Shown: positions 1 to 7,155, counted from the first letter of the stretch. The stretch is DNA of 35,615 bases from Omnitrophica bacterium RIFCSPLOWO2_12_FULL_50_11 (GCA_001804315.1 MHFT01000107.1:1-35615), one strand, 5' to 3'. The notes: generated by a model not told the origin, from the letters alone. Made by a program: numbers and translations.

Positions 1-112
1 ATTTCCATGACTCTCATACGCTTACTTTCTCTTTTCTCTCTTTACCTGCTTTGCCAAACTTTCAAAGATCAATGATAGTTGGGGAATGTCTGGAAAAGAT
101 GACGTCGCTCAA

Positions 113-1597
113 TTAAGCAGTTAACTGACGAATGGCACATTGCCACTGACGAATACGTTCCGAACGTTGTGGCACACTCATTTTCGGCGTGAATCGTTCG
201 TAGCGTACCTTTCGGTCCAAAATCGACATGCGCTTGAACACACCGGAAGCTAGCCCTGCAAGTCTTCCAACACCCCAAGCTGTTAGTTCGCCAACACGGG
301 CTCGCAAAATGGGAATCGCAAGCAAATTCGATTGCAGTTGCATCAGATATGCATTTCGCGTCGCGCCTCCGTCAACCTTCAACTCTTGGATCCCAATTCC
401 ACCTTCCTGACACATCAGGTCAAAGACTTCTCGAACCTGAAAAGCAATCGAATCGAGCGTTGCTTTAATCACCATCTCGCGCGTAGTACCTCGGGTAATC
501 CCAAAAATAGCACCGCGAACATCCGGCCGCCAGTACGGTGCACCCAAACCTGTAAAGGCAGGAACGACAACAACACCTCCTGAATCTCGCGTGCGACGAG
601 CGATTGCTTCCGTCTCACGTGCCCGCTTGATTAACTTTAAACCGTCTCGAAGCCATTGGATCGCAGCACCGCCGATAAAAATCGAGGCTTCCAGGGCATA
701 CACCGGATCACCCTTGTGGTCACAGGCAATGGTTGTTACCAAGCCCGATTTTGAATGCACGAGGCGTGTGCCCAAGTTGACCAAAAGAAAACAACCCGTA
801 CCGTATGTGGTTTTGCTTGTCCCTGGAGCGTAACAGGATTGGCCATAAAGCGCTGCTTGCTGGTCACCAAGAAGGGAATGAATCGGAATTCCGTTCGGAA
901 GCGGCGCAAAGTTTTTGGTCACACCGAACCGGCTGTTCGATGGCAACGCCACTGGAAGGACAGATTTCGGCACATGAAAAATTCGCAAGAGATCTGTGTC
1001 CCACTTTTTTCGCCTAATATCAAAGAGGAGCGTTCTCGAAGCGTTCGTGTAGTCGGTGGCATGGACCGATTGGCCGGTCAAATTCGCCAGCAACCAGCTG
1101 TCCACGGTTCCAACACACAAGGCACCTGATCGTGCCTTACGTTTCATTCCCGGCTCGTGGTCAAAAGACCACCTGAGCTTCGTTCCTGAAAAGTAAGGAT
1201 CAAAGAAAAGCCCTGTCTTTTGTCGAACGCTGTCTTCATAACCTTCTTTTCGGAGCGCGTGACATAAGGCTTCCGTTCGACGGTCTTGCCAAACGACGGC
1301 ACGGCCGAGGGGCGTACCTGATTTGCGATCCCATAAAACAATCGTTTCGCGTTGATTTGTAATGCCAATCGCTCCGATCGCTTTCGCAGAAATATTTGCC
1401 TTTCGAAGCGCCTCGGCAATCACGTGTTTGATCGATGCCACAATTTCCGCTGCATCGTGTTCCACCCACCCAGGTTGAGGGTAATATTGCCTGAATTCCT
1501 TGTACGCAGAACCTTTTATTGTCCCGTGATTCGAGTAAAGGATCGCTCTGCTTCCGGTGGTGCCCTGATCAATGGCGAGGACGTACGGTAGGGGCAT
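113..1597 (-). CDS. glpK: Glycerol kinase
   Basis: This FGGY-family kinase phosphorylates glycerol with ATP to sn-glycerol 3-phosphate in the cytoplasm. At 494 residues it has the usual family length. The N-terminus shows the phosphate-binding motif DQGTTGSRA, and the middle shows TYGTGCFLL and LLGDQQAALYGQ; the aspartate of the latter fits the family's catalytic base. Near the C-terminus KVDGGATRN is the adenine-side glycine motif. The late ETTALG-type motif reads ELTAWG, a mild departure. No glycerol facilitator or glycerol-3-phosphate dehydrogenase gene lies beside it, so it looks like a stand-alone gene or the last gene of the unit below the PilZ gene. The start is ATG without an obvious Shine-Dalgarno sequence. 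The 112 bases beyond its stop are pyrimidine-rich and hold nothing I can identify. Confidence 0.95.
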   Translation of the reverse strand: MPLPYVLAIDQGTTGSRAILYSNHGTIKGSAYKEFRQYYPQPGWVEHDAAEIVASIKHVIAEALRKANISAKAIGAIGITNQRETIVLWDRKSGTPLGRAVVWQDRRTEALCHALRKEGYEDSVRQKTGLFFDPYFSGTKLRWSFDHEPGMKRKARSGALCVGTVDSWLLANLTGQSVHATDYTNASRTLLFDIRRKKWDTDLLRIFHVPKSVLPVALPSNSRFGVTKNFAPLPNGIPIHSLLGDQQAALYGQSCYAPGTSKTTYGTGCFLLVNLGTRLVHSKSGLVTTIACDHKGDPVYALEASIFIGGAAIQWLRDGLKLIKRARETEAIARRTRDSGGVVVVPAFTGLGAPYWRPDVRGAIFGITRGTTREMVIKATLDSIAFQVREVFDLMCQEGGIGIQELKVDGGATRNAYLMQLQSNLLAIPILRARVGELTAWGVGRLAGLASGVFKRMSILDRKVRYERFTPKMSVPQRSERIRQWQCAIRQLTA

Positions 1598-1617
1598 GAC
1601 TCAAGATGATGTCCATT

Positions 1618-1641
1618 GGGTGCCCACACACAAGGGCGCCC
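1618..1641. repeat. 8-bp inverted repeat upstream of glpK
   Basis: GGGTGCCC and GGGCGCCC face each other across an 8-base spacer in the gap between the PilZ gene and glpK. The stem is strong, with one G-T type pair. No T-run follows on the minus strand, so it does not look like a classical terminator. It may be a leader or processing hairpin, but no function can be assigned. Confidence 0.45.
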
Positions 1642-1688
1642 GAGAAACAATGGCTGTTCGAGTCATAAGGCGAAAGAAGATGGTGAGC

Positions 1689-2081
1689 TTACGTAAGATC
1701 GGTAATTTGTTCCGGATCTGAAAAATCGTTGACTTTCGTTTCGAGCCAGTAATTATAAGCGTAATCAAGAACTCGAAACTTGTCCACGGGATCGATCATC
1801 ATAAATGCCACACCGTGGTCGACGCCCTCGTCGTGGCTGTGGCACGGTCGGCTCCAAATCACTTTTCCAGTCGTCCGAACCGGCTGTGCGTCGTCAGGAA
1901 GATGAATTTCAAGTTCCAGAAGATCTCCTGATTCAAGCGACTCGGTCGTGTTGACTTTGATTCCCTCACGAGAGAGATCCTTCGTTAGTCCAGAGCCTTC
2001 TCGTGTTTTAGACTCCTGAGAACGAAAATTAACGTTCATGTACGCATTGAAACGTTTAAATCGACGCCTTTCTTTTCCCAT
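1689..2081 (-). CDS. PilZ domain protein (putative cyclic-di-GMP receptor)
   Basis: This is a stand-alone PilZ domain of 130 residues. PilZ proteins bind cyclic-di-GMP and pass the signal to a partner. Both ligand motifs are intact: an N-terminal arginine cluster (RRRFKR, giving RxxxR) and DLSREG, which matches [DN]xSxxG, about 35 residues on. A beta-rich core follows, with KVIWSRP and GVAFMMIDP. I chose the ATG at 2081 because GAGGG lies 7 bases upstream and the protein then begins directly at the arginine cluster; an in-frame start at 2108 would overlap yjbQ. It sits 23 bases downstream of yjbQ and is probably co-transcribed with it. The output partner cannot be told from the sequence. Confidence 0.85.
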   Translation of the reverse strand: MGKERRRFKRFNAYMNVNFRSQESKTREGSGLTKDLSREGIKVNTTESLESGDLLELEIHLPDDAQPVRTTGKVIWSRPCHSHDEGVDHGVAFMMIDPVDKFRVLDYAYNYWLETKVNDFSDPEQITDLT

Positions 2082-2104
2082 TTTGTTACCCTCTTTCATT
2101 CCGA

Positions 2105-2521
2105 TCATTCTCCAACAAACTGTGTCACCACACGTCTCTTCCTAGGCCGGTTATCAAAATCAATAAGAACGATTTGCTGCCACGTACCGAGAAGCAGTTT
2201 TCTGTCCACAAATGGCACCGTCAGCGATGTTTTTAACAGTGCGGAACGCACATGTGAATGGCCGTTTCCATCGCGCCATGCTTTTTCGTGCTCGTAACGC
2301 GCTCCTTGGGGAATCAGCCGCTCAAAGCAAGCTCGTATGTCTTTTACGAGGCCGGGCTCGTATTCGATTGTTGTAATTCCGGCGGTAGAACCCGAGACAA
2401 AGACGGTCGCCAAACCCTCCCGGATCGAGCTCTTCCGGAGGTCATCCGTCACTTTGTCTGTAACGTCTAAGACATCGGAATGACCGCGAGTCTGGATATC
2501 AAAAAAACAAGTCGATATCAC
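2105..2521 (-). CDS. yjbQ: YjbQ/UPF0047 family protein
   Basis: This 138-residue protein matches the small UPF0047 (YjbQ) family. Members form trimers with a metal-like site, and some have been reported to have weak thiamine-phosphate synthase activity; the true role is unsettled. The family signature is clear: GNGHSHVRSALL, a TVPF segment, then LGTWQQIVLIDFDNRPRKR. An upstream SGSTAGITTIEYEPG segment matches the conserved TTxxNE-type region. The start codon is GTG with little Shine-Dalgarno support. A good promoter lies about 50-80 bases upstream, so yjbQ probably opens a unit with the PilZ gene and perhaps glpK. Confidence 0.9.
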   Translation of the reverse strand: MISTCFFDIQTRGHSDVLDVTDKVTDDLRKSSIREGLATVFVSGSTAGITTIEYEPGLVKDIRACFERLIPQGARYEHEKAWRDGNGHSHVRSALLKTSLTVPFVDRKLLLGTWQQIVLIDFDNRPRKRRVVTQFVGE

Positions 2522-2573
2522 CTAAGTCGTTCAAACCATTAATGTTAGATGTACTTCCTTTACCTATAAAGTA

Positions 2574-2601
2574 AGTATAGCACATGGTTCGCAGATTGCA
2601 A
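2574..2601 (-). promoter_or_regulatory. Sigma70-type promoter for yjbQ
   Basis: On the minus strand TTGCAA is followed, 16 bases later, by TATACT (4/6 and 5/6 consensus matches). The predicted start lies near 2567, giving a leader of about 46 bases before the yjbQ GTG. It sits in the 95-base gap after the small STI1-like gene, which suggests that yjbQ is transcribed separately from the yajQ unit. Confidence 0.55.
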
Positions 2602-2616
2602 GCACACGGGCCAAAA

Positions 2617-2874
2617 TTACTCAGATTTTTTCAACTGTTTACCAATCCCTTCCAAGGCCGTACGGATCTGGGGATCTTTCATTAACTCAGTAAATCCCTG
2701 ATGGCACATTAACTTAAAGACGTTTTTTTCCTCAACAGCCCGTTTGAACTCGGGATCCTTCATCAGTTCTCGAACTTTCGCAGTCTCTAAGAATGTACGA
2801 AAATGTTCGTCTTTCGCAAGCTTCGCGAGATTTGTCAAGTTGCCCCAAAGATTGCCAAAGGGTGCCCCCATCAC
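2617..2874 (-). CDS. Small STI1-like helical protein
   Basis: This 85-residue protein is not one I can name. It has no signal peptide or membrane segment. It contains a repeated pattern, RELMKDPEFKRAV then FTELMKDPQIRTAL, joined by an EEKNVFKLM segment. LM-x-DP repeats of this kind recall the STI1 (heat-shock chaperonin-binding) module, which holds client hydrophobic helices. It starts 9 bases after the yajQ stop, with the AGGA of the ribosome site overlapping that stop codon, so it is very likely translated from the yajQ message. A chaperone-adaptor or protein-binding role is inference. Two consecutive ATG codons make the exact start ambiguous by one residue. Confidence 0.7.
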   Translation of the reverse strand: MMGAPFGNLWGNLTNLAKLAKDEHFRTFLETAKVRELMKDPEFKRAVEEKNVFKLMCHQGFTELMKDPQIRTALEGIGKQLKKSE

Positions 2875-2883
2875 TGTCCATTC

Positions 2884-3381
2884 CTAACGGTAGTTCACAA
2901 ACTGCAATGGCGACGTTAAATTACCTGAGCGAAGCATCGTGATCACAGATTGGAGATCGTCCTTACTCCGCCCAGAGACACGAATCTGGTCTCCTTGAAT
3001 CGCAGTCTGTACTTTGAGATGAAGATCTTTGATTTTCTTAACAATTTCCTTTGCACGCTCTTGAGGAATTCCTTGGACCACTTTAGCTGTTTGACGGATC
3101 ATCCCGTCAAGCGCCTTCTCGACAGGGCTCATCTCGAGTGATTTGATTGAAACACCGCGCCTTGCCAATTTACCGTGCAATACATCTGTTAAGCTCTTCA
3201 ATCGCAAATCGTTGTCTGCTAAAAACGTAATCATTTGCTCGTCGCGATTAAATTTCAATTCGCTTTTGCCCCCTTTAAAATCAAAACGCGTCTGAACCTC
3301 CTTCATCGATTGATTTACCGCATTGTCCACTTCCTGCAAATCAACTTTAGAAACGATGTCAAAGGAAAAACCGTTTGCCAT
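2884..3381 (-). CDS. yajQ: YajQ family nucleotide-binding protein
   Basis: YajQ proteins are small cytoplasmic proteins with two ferredoxin-like folds; a Xanthomonas member binds cyclic-di-GMP and modulates transcription. Here the N-terminus FSFDIVSKVDLQEVDNAVNQ, the segment TRFDFKGGKSEL and the C-terminal QIRVSGRSKDDLQ plus PLQFVNYR are all diagnostic. The ATG at 3381 gives 165 residues, close to the family norm of about 163. An upstream in-frame TTG at 3417 would add twelve residues unlike the family, so I reject it. Its position between a PilZ gene and a second small gene supports a signalling role, but ligand specificity cannot be read from sequence. Confidence 0.92.
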   Translation of the reverse strand: MANGFSFDIVSKVDLQEVDNAVNQSMKEVQTRFDFKGGKSELKFNRDEQMITFLADNDLRLKSLTDVLHGKLARRGVSIKSLEMSPVEKALDGMIRQTAKVVQGIPQERAKEIVKKIKDLHLKVQTAIQGDQIRVSGRSKDDLQSVITMLRSGNLTSPLQFVNYR

Positions 3382-3420
3382 GGAACCAGATGAACCCGTA
3401 CCCGTATGTGCGAGCAACCG

Positions 3421-3774
3421 CTAATGGGTTTGATTTTCCGTGAACGTCAAAATCGCGTCTTTGTCTTCGGGCCTTAAGTTTAAGAATTCAATCCCTGTGT
3501 CGTACGCTACCTGATGCAAACGGGGTTCCGTGCTTCGTACGGTCCAGACGATCCTACCGTCACAATGAAAGGACGTAGATGATCCAGGAAGCGTCACGCG
3601 AAGATGGACTCGCGAAAGCTTTTCGAGCTCCTGTTCAAGAATCACGCGCACCCCGCCGGCTCCGAGATTTTCCGTCTTGGTCCTAATGATACCGCCGGCG
3701 CTTTGCAAAATCCGAATATCGCACTTCGCCTGAACGCGTGGAAAGCTTCGCTGATCGAATCCTGACCAGCCCAT
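3421..3774 (-). CDS. PilZ domain protein, variant motif
   Basis: This second stand-alone PilZ protein has 117 residues. The first ligand motif is present (QRSFPR, giving RxxxR). The second reads NLGAGG instead of [DN]xSxxG, so the serine is glycine. Downstream, the GRIVWTVRS and YDTGIEFLNL strands match the PilZ barrel. Binding of cyclic-di-GMP may be weakened or altered, which is inference. It lies 27 bases after the SPOR gene and just before yajQ, so the three are probably one transcript. Ribosome-site support for the ATG is weak. Confidence 0.82.
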   Translation of the reverse strand: MGWSGFDQRSFPRVQAKCDIRILQSAGGIIRTKTENLGAGGVRVILEQELEKLSRVHLRVTLPGSSTSFHCDGRIVWTVRSTEPRLHQVAYDTGIEFLNLRPEDKDAILTFTENQTH

Positions 3775-3801
3775 AGATTTACTTTGCGCCCTTCTTTTTA
3801 A

Positions 3802-4566
3802 CTAGAGTGATTGAATAAAGGAATCGGAAAAATCCGTAAATAGATCTGTCCTTTGAAACTTCCTCAAGAGCGACTGAGCACCAGCATAAGTCGGATCTTG
3901 CCCTAAGAACACGACGTAATAGGAGGTGCGAAATTGGCGGGAAACCATGCGACGGTAAAAAGGCTTAAAGTTCATTTCTTGAAGCTGCTTCGTCAAACGA
4001 ACGGCGTCACTTTCACGTTGGTAGGTACAAACCTGAACAGCGTAAACCTTGTTCATGCCGTCGGCGAGCTTTTCTGTTTCATCCGGTGGCGAGAAGTTGA
4101 CTTTTACAGCAGTCGGCAAAGTCGTATCGGCACTTTCTAAGCCCACCCCTGTTTCTCTGGGCTCGGCTGAGCGTTCTGACGAAACAAGCGCTGCGCCCGT
4201 TGCCATCCCTGGTTCCTGGCGACCAGAACGATCGGAAGGAAACCAACGTGAAACAGCAAGAAACAAAATCGCACCGGAAAGAACCACTCCTGCCGCCATA
4301 CCAGCGGATCGAAGCGGAATCAATTTTGATGAATTCGTCACAGAATTTCGCACACGAGCGTAAAGCGCCTGAAATCGCTTTGCCCAATGATTTGCTTCCC
4401 CTGGCGGCGAAAACCGCAGCTTCGGCATCTCGCCTTCCCCTTCGATTGTTCCCCCAGGAGCAGAACCGCGCCCTGTACGAAAACTCCCGTACAGCCGCTC
4501 TTGAATTTCTCGCTCATTTAAAACGTGCAGATCTCTTTTTACCGGCGTTTTCAATATGAATTTCAC
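3802..4566 (-). CDS. SPOR-domain membrane protein
   Basis: This 254-residue protein has a basic cytoplasmic N-terminal part, one membrane helix at about residues 86-108 and a C-terminal SPOR-like repeat at about 173-240. The repeat begins VYAVQVCTYQRESDAVRL and continues through a YYVVFLG strand. SPOR domains bind denuded peptidoglycan glycan strands, usually at division sites, so the C-terminus should be exported. The linker is rich in Ser, Glu and Pro, as is common in this architecture. It starts with GTG, with AGGG about 8 bases upstream. A second SPOR protein lies at 5686-6339. Its function is inferred from the fold only. Confidence 0.78.
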   Translation of the reverse strand: MKFILKTPVKRDLHVLNEREIQERLYGSFRTGRGSAPGGTIEGEGEMPKLRFSPPGEANHWAKRFQALYARVRNSVTNSSKLIPLRSAGMAAGVVLSGAILFLAVSRWFPSDRSGRQEPGMATGAALVSSERSAEPRETGVGLESADTTLPTAVKVNFSPPDETEKLADGMNKVYAVQVCTYQRESDAVRLTKQLQEMNFKPFYRRMVSRQFRTSYYVVFLGQDPTYAGAQSLLRKFQRTDLFTDFSDSFIQSL

Positions 4567-4587
4567 ATTCCGTGCCCTGTCACCGCA

Positions 4588-5076
4588 TTAGTTCCTGTTC
4601 AAAACCTCAGGCTTTAAAAAAAGCGCCAATTTCAAGAGTTCTATTGGCCCAATCGTGAGCCGCGCCTTGTGAACAAATCCCTTCCTTTCGCAAAGCCGAA
4701 CCGCGTTCTGCATCGAGGAAGTCGTCTTAATGATCACCTCGTGGTAACCTGCTTCACGGCAAAACTGGATGGCCCGATCTACCAGTCGGCCTCCCAAGCG
4801 CTGGCCTCGGGATGCCGAATCCACGTAGAGACGTCTGAGAAATGCGGTACGTGCGTCTTCCTGCTTCACAGCAATGGTTCCCAAAATCTTCCCATCCCGT
4901 GTGGCAACAAAGAATCCTTCGCCCACTTTTCCATATGAAGAAGCAATGTCATCTAAATCATCTGTGGGGAAGGCTTCTGCTTCTCGAGGAAATTCGTTTG
5001 CGAGTACCCCGTCAATAAGAGCTTTCACACCTTTCGCATCATTCCGCTGGTACTTCCTGATCTCTATTTCGCTCAT
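4588..5076 (-). CDS. GNAT family N-acetyltransferase
   Basis: This is a single-domain GNAT acetyltransferase of 162 residues that would transfer an acetyl group from acetyl-CoA to an unknown amine. The core is clear: KILGTIAVKQ, then FLRRLYVDSASRGQRLGGRLVDRAI, where RGQRLGG is the pyrophosphate-binding loop. NAVRLCERKGF follows as motif B. The C-terminal tail (PIELLKLALFLKPE) is hydrophobic. It begins with ATG just after an AGGGAAG ribosome site. It lies between the small basic protein and the SPOR gene; the context does not reveal a substrate. Confidence 0.88.
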   Translation of the reverse strand: MSEIEIRKYQRNDAKGVKALIDGVLANEFPREAEAFPTDDLDDIASSYGKVGEGFFVATRDGKILGTIAVKQEDARTAFLRRLYVDSASRGQRLGGRLVDRAIQFCREAGYHEVIIKTTSSMQNAVRLCERKGFVHKARLTIGPIELLKLALFLKPEVLNRN

Positions 5077-5108
5077 CTTCCCTGTCTTGCTGCCCCAGAA
5101 CGACTCCC

Positions 5109-5384
5109 TTAAGCTTTTGGCTTCTCGGATTTCGGCTTCTGCGCAGTTTTTCCAGCTTCTTCCCCAGTACCTGCTTGAGGCGCTGCTTCAGGCGCTTCCT
5201 CTTTAGGGCCTTTCGACTTTTTCATTTTGAGCTTGATCATCTTCAATTTCGGCAGATCGTAAATGGTCTTTCGGTCTCCCCACTTTTCCTGTCTTTGAAG
5301 AATGCGGATCCGTTCGTAGCGTTTGAGGACGTTACGGTGTTTCGAACCGACAGAAGCGCTTTTTAAGCTTGAATGTTGGCTCAC
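5109..5384 (-). CDS. PVC-type small basic protein with acidic/Ala/Pro tail
   Basis: The N-terminal half resembles the uncharacterised small basic protein family that I know from Planctomycetes, Verrucomicrobia and Chlamydiae: SQHSSLKSASVGSKHRNVLKR, then YERIRILQRQEKW and a YDLPKLKMIKLKMKK stretch. The usual family length is, to my recollection, about 60 residues. Here a further 35 residues rich in Lys, Glu, Ala and Pro follow, an unusual extension. The codons run ATG-ATG-GTG-AGC. AAGGAG abuts the first ATG but is 6 bases from the GTG, and family members begin MSxHxSLK, so I choose the GTG (91 residues). No function is established; the basic charge suggests a nucleic-acid or ribosome partner, which is inference. 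Confidence 0.75.
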   Translation of the reverse strand: MSQHSSLKSASVGSKHRNVLKRYERIRILQRQEKWGDRKTIYDLPKLKMIKLKMKKSKGPKEEAPEAAPQAGTGEEAGKTAQKPKSEKPKA

Positions 5385-5471
5385 CATCATCTCCTTGAAG
5401 CAAGCACCATTGTATCAAACGATGGAGAATTTTCTACGAAAAACTAGCATGGGGATTCGAGCTTCGCAGAG

Positions 5472-5493
5472 TTCCTTCTCCGCCGAGAAGGAA
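5472..5493. repeat. 9-bp perfect hairpin
   Basis: TTCCTTCTC and GAGAAGGAA pair perfectly around a CGCC loop. It lies in the non-coding stretch between the SPOR gene and the small basic protein gene, beside the larger structured element at 5509-5657. No T-run follows on either strand, so it is not a standard terminator. Confidence 0.5.
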
Positions 5494-5508
5494 GAAGAAA
5501 CGTCGTAA

Positions 5509-5657
5509 ACCCCGCACCACAGAAAGCCTTGCCTCTGAAGAAGGGGAATGATCCCCCACCATTCATACTCATGAAACCAAATGGTGGGGGATGAATGAGA
5601 ACGGTTTTCTCGAAAAGCTCTTCCCCAAGCCACACCTGTAAATGCGTGGTGCGGGGT
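5509..5657. ncRNA. Structured non-coding element (candidate RNA or MITE-like)
   Basis: The stretch 5385-5685 holds no credible gene but is highly structured. ACCCCGCACCAC at 5509-5520 pairs perfectly with GTGGTGCGGGGT at 5646-5657. Inside, GGGGAA (5543) pairs with TTCCCC (5621), and a 13-bp arm ATCCCCCACCATT (5551) pairs with 5580-5592 around a 16-base loop. A side hairpin, GAGAA/TTCTC, occupies 5597-5611. Read on the plus strand the nested rod with a side hairpin on the 3' flank resembles the general layout of 6S RNA, but I cannot match conserved 6S sequence. A MITE-like element with 12-bp terminal repeats is the alternative. I found no convincing promoter, so the strand is undecided. I see no SRP, RNase P or tmRNA signature. 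Confidence 0.4.
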
Positions 5658-5685
5658 AAAGAAGGTGTGAGCAGGCTAGCCGAAA

Positions 5686-6339
5686 TTAACGAACAACAGG
5701 ACGAACGTAAGCGTCCGGATAACGACCGCTACCCTGAAAACCCGTTAAGTCGGACTTTGCTTGCGAGCGACTCGCAAAATAGTTAGCACAAACCTGAAAA
5801 TAACGACCGCTTGGAATCACAAAACTTTCGTGACCTTGTGAGCGCAATCGATCTACTTCTTGGACTGCATCGGCCTGACCGACGTAGGTGACCAGTTGGA
5901 CGGTAAATTCAGATTTCCGGTTCGGATCTGCAAGTGGAAAGGCGCTCGCTTGCGTCTCAATTTCAGGTACCCCGCTGACCGAAAGCTCAGCCGGTCTTTC
6001 CACCTCGGTCTCTTCCGCTTCAGTCTCGTCGACCACCAAGATGAGTTCATCTCTGCCAATCGCAGAGGCTGTCGTTTCAGACTGTGGCAGCCTCGGCTCC
6101 ATCGGACTCAAGGTTTCACCGTGCATGGGAAGGAGTGACGCAAAACGTCCTTCCATGACCCGTTTTCCTCGCTCCACCCCGAGGGAGTAGGTTAAGAGGA
6201 ATAAAACCATCAAGGCAATCGTGCCGAGCAGGATCTTGTCAGCGCTAAAGGTCAGCTGCAAGCGCGACAGGAAGGATTGCTTTGCCTCGTTAGGCAAGGT
6301 AGCAATGTTCTCGTCTCGAAATAATTCTCCCTGTACCAT
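5686..6339 (-). CDS. SPOR-domain membrane protein (N-terminal GELF motif)
   Basis: This 217-residue bitopic protein has a short cytoplasmic start (MVQGELFRDE), one membrane helix at about residues 35-55 ending in SLGVERGKR, and an acidic linker rich in Glu, Ser and Pro. A C-terminal SPOR-like domain at about 143-215 begins FTVQLVTYVGQADAVQEVDRL and includes RYFQVCANYFAS. Topology suggests the SPOR part is periplasmic and binds peptidoglycan. It lies 64 bases downstream of lepB and upstream of the structured non-coding stretch. No clear ribosome site precedes the ATG. It is similar in architecture to 3802-4566 but not an obvious duplicate in sequence. Confidence 0.78.
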   Translation of the reverse strand: MVQGELFRDENIATLPNEAKQSFLSRLQLTFSADKILLGTIALMVLFLLTYSLGVERGKRVMEGRFASLLPMHGETLSPMEPRLPQSETTASAIGRDELILVVDETEAEETEVERPAELSVSGVPEIETQASAFPLADPNRKSEFTVQLVTYVGQADAVQEVDRLRSQGHESFVIPSGRYFQVCANYFASRSQAKSDLTGFQGSGRYPDAYVRPVVR

Positions 6340-6403
6340 GGTTTAGAAAATTACTTTTCGTGTTTATTAACGACAAAAATCATACGAAATTGAATCTTTT
6401 TCT

Positions 6404-7099
6404 TTAGTGCAATAGACCCATACGCTCCAAAGGCCACCAAATGAAAAAGGCACGTCCAACGAGATAGGTCTTTGGGACAAAACCCCATCTCCGGCTGTCG
6501 CTCGACTGTCGACTGTTGTCCCCCAAAACAAAAAAAGAATCCTCAGGTACATGAACCACCTGGCCTTCTCTCCCATACAGCCAGTCGCTTCGGTTGTCGT
6601 AGTAAGGAGTCTGCTTACCCACAAGGTTTTGGAGCTTTTCTCCATTGACGTAAACCTCGCCGTCTCGAATCATTACGTCCTCTCCACCAAACGCAATCAA
6701 GCGCTTGACAAAGTCTTTCTTAGGATCATCGGGATATTTAAATACGATGATGTCACCCCGCACAGGCCCCCGGAAACGATAAGTCACCTTGTCCACAAAA
6801 ATGCGATCGCCCTCCAAAAGCGTAGGCTTCATAGAACCGGTCGGAATCTTGTAGGGCCCCAGGGCGAATGTCCGAATCACCAACGCAATCACTGCAGCTA
6901 CTACGAGTGGTTCACCCCACTCTCGCCACCACCATTTGAGCCACGCACGGCGATCGGAACGCAGCAACTGCCACTGATACGCAAGAGACCGCCGCATCAA
7001 AATAAGCAAAACGATCCCAATTAAAATTCCGCCAATCCACCCTTGCATTAGTCCCTCACCACTTTTTGCGAAATCGTAACGTCCATGCAAGAAAACCAT
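6404..7099 (-). CDS. lepB: Signal peptidase I
   Basis: This is the membrane serine protease that removes signal peptides from exported proteins. From the ATG at 7099 it has 231 residues. Two membrane segments lie at about 19-35 and 64-80. The catalytic Ser89 sits in PTGSMKPTL and the lysine base is about residue 132 in FVKRLIAFGGE. The GDNSRQSSDSRRWG box is present. I chose 7099 because a strong ribosome site (GGGAGGGGAG) lies just upstream; the ATG at 7048 also has a fair site. A longer reading frame into lepA adds sequence unlike the family. lepA ends 64 bases upstream, and a long inverted repeat beside the ribosome site may affect its translation. Confidence 0.93.
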   Translation of the reverse strand: MVFLHGRYDFAKSGEGLMQGWIGGILIGIVLLILMRRSLAYQWQLLRSDRRAWLKWWWREWGEPLVVAAVIALVIRTFALGPYKIPTGSMKPTLLEGDRIFVDKVTYRFRGPVRGDIIVFKYPDDPKKDFVKRLIAFGGEDVMIRDGEVYVNGEKLQNLVGKQTPYYDNRSDWLYGREGQVVHVPEDSFFVLGDNSRQSSDSRRWGFVPKTYLVGRAFFIWWPLERMGLLH

Positions 7100-7113
7100 C
7101 TCACTCCCCTCCC

Positions 7114-7155
7114 CCACTTTTTGACGTACCACGTAGCGGTACACGAAAAAAGTGG
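7114..7155 (-). promoter_or_regulatory. Inverted repeat between lepA and lepB next to the lepB ribosome site
   Basis: CCACTTTTT (7114-7122) pairs with AAAAAGTGG (7147-7155), and an inner GTACC/GGTAC pair (7126, 7138) extends the hairpin. Flanking C and G runs can lengthen the stem and reach the G-rich lepB ribosome site at about 7100-7113. It could attenuate or insulate lepB from lepA, or simply be a processing hairpin. Confidence 0.45.

Noticed and set aside
3382-3417. Upstream TTG start for yajQ
   Set aside because: It adds a Gly/Ser-rich stretch absent from the family and has no ribosome site; the ATG at 3381 gives the usual length.
5440-5475. A T-loop-like CTCGAATCCCC on the minus strand suggesting a tRNA or tmRNA end
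   Set aside because: The flanking bases do not form a T-arm stem, and no acceptor or anticodon arm can be built around it.
5385-5685. SRP RNA, RNase P RNA or tmRNA in the non-coding gap
   Set aside because: None of the conserved sequence cores of these RNAs (for example GGAAGCAG-type SRP loop or the RNase P GAGGAAAGTCC start) is present on either strand.
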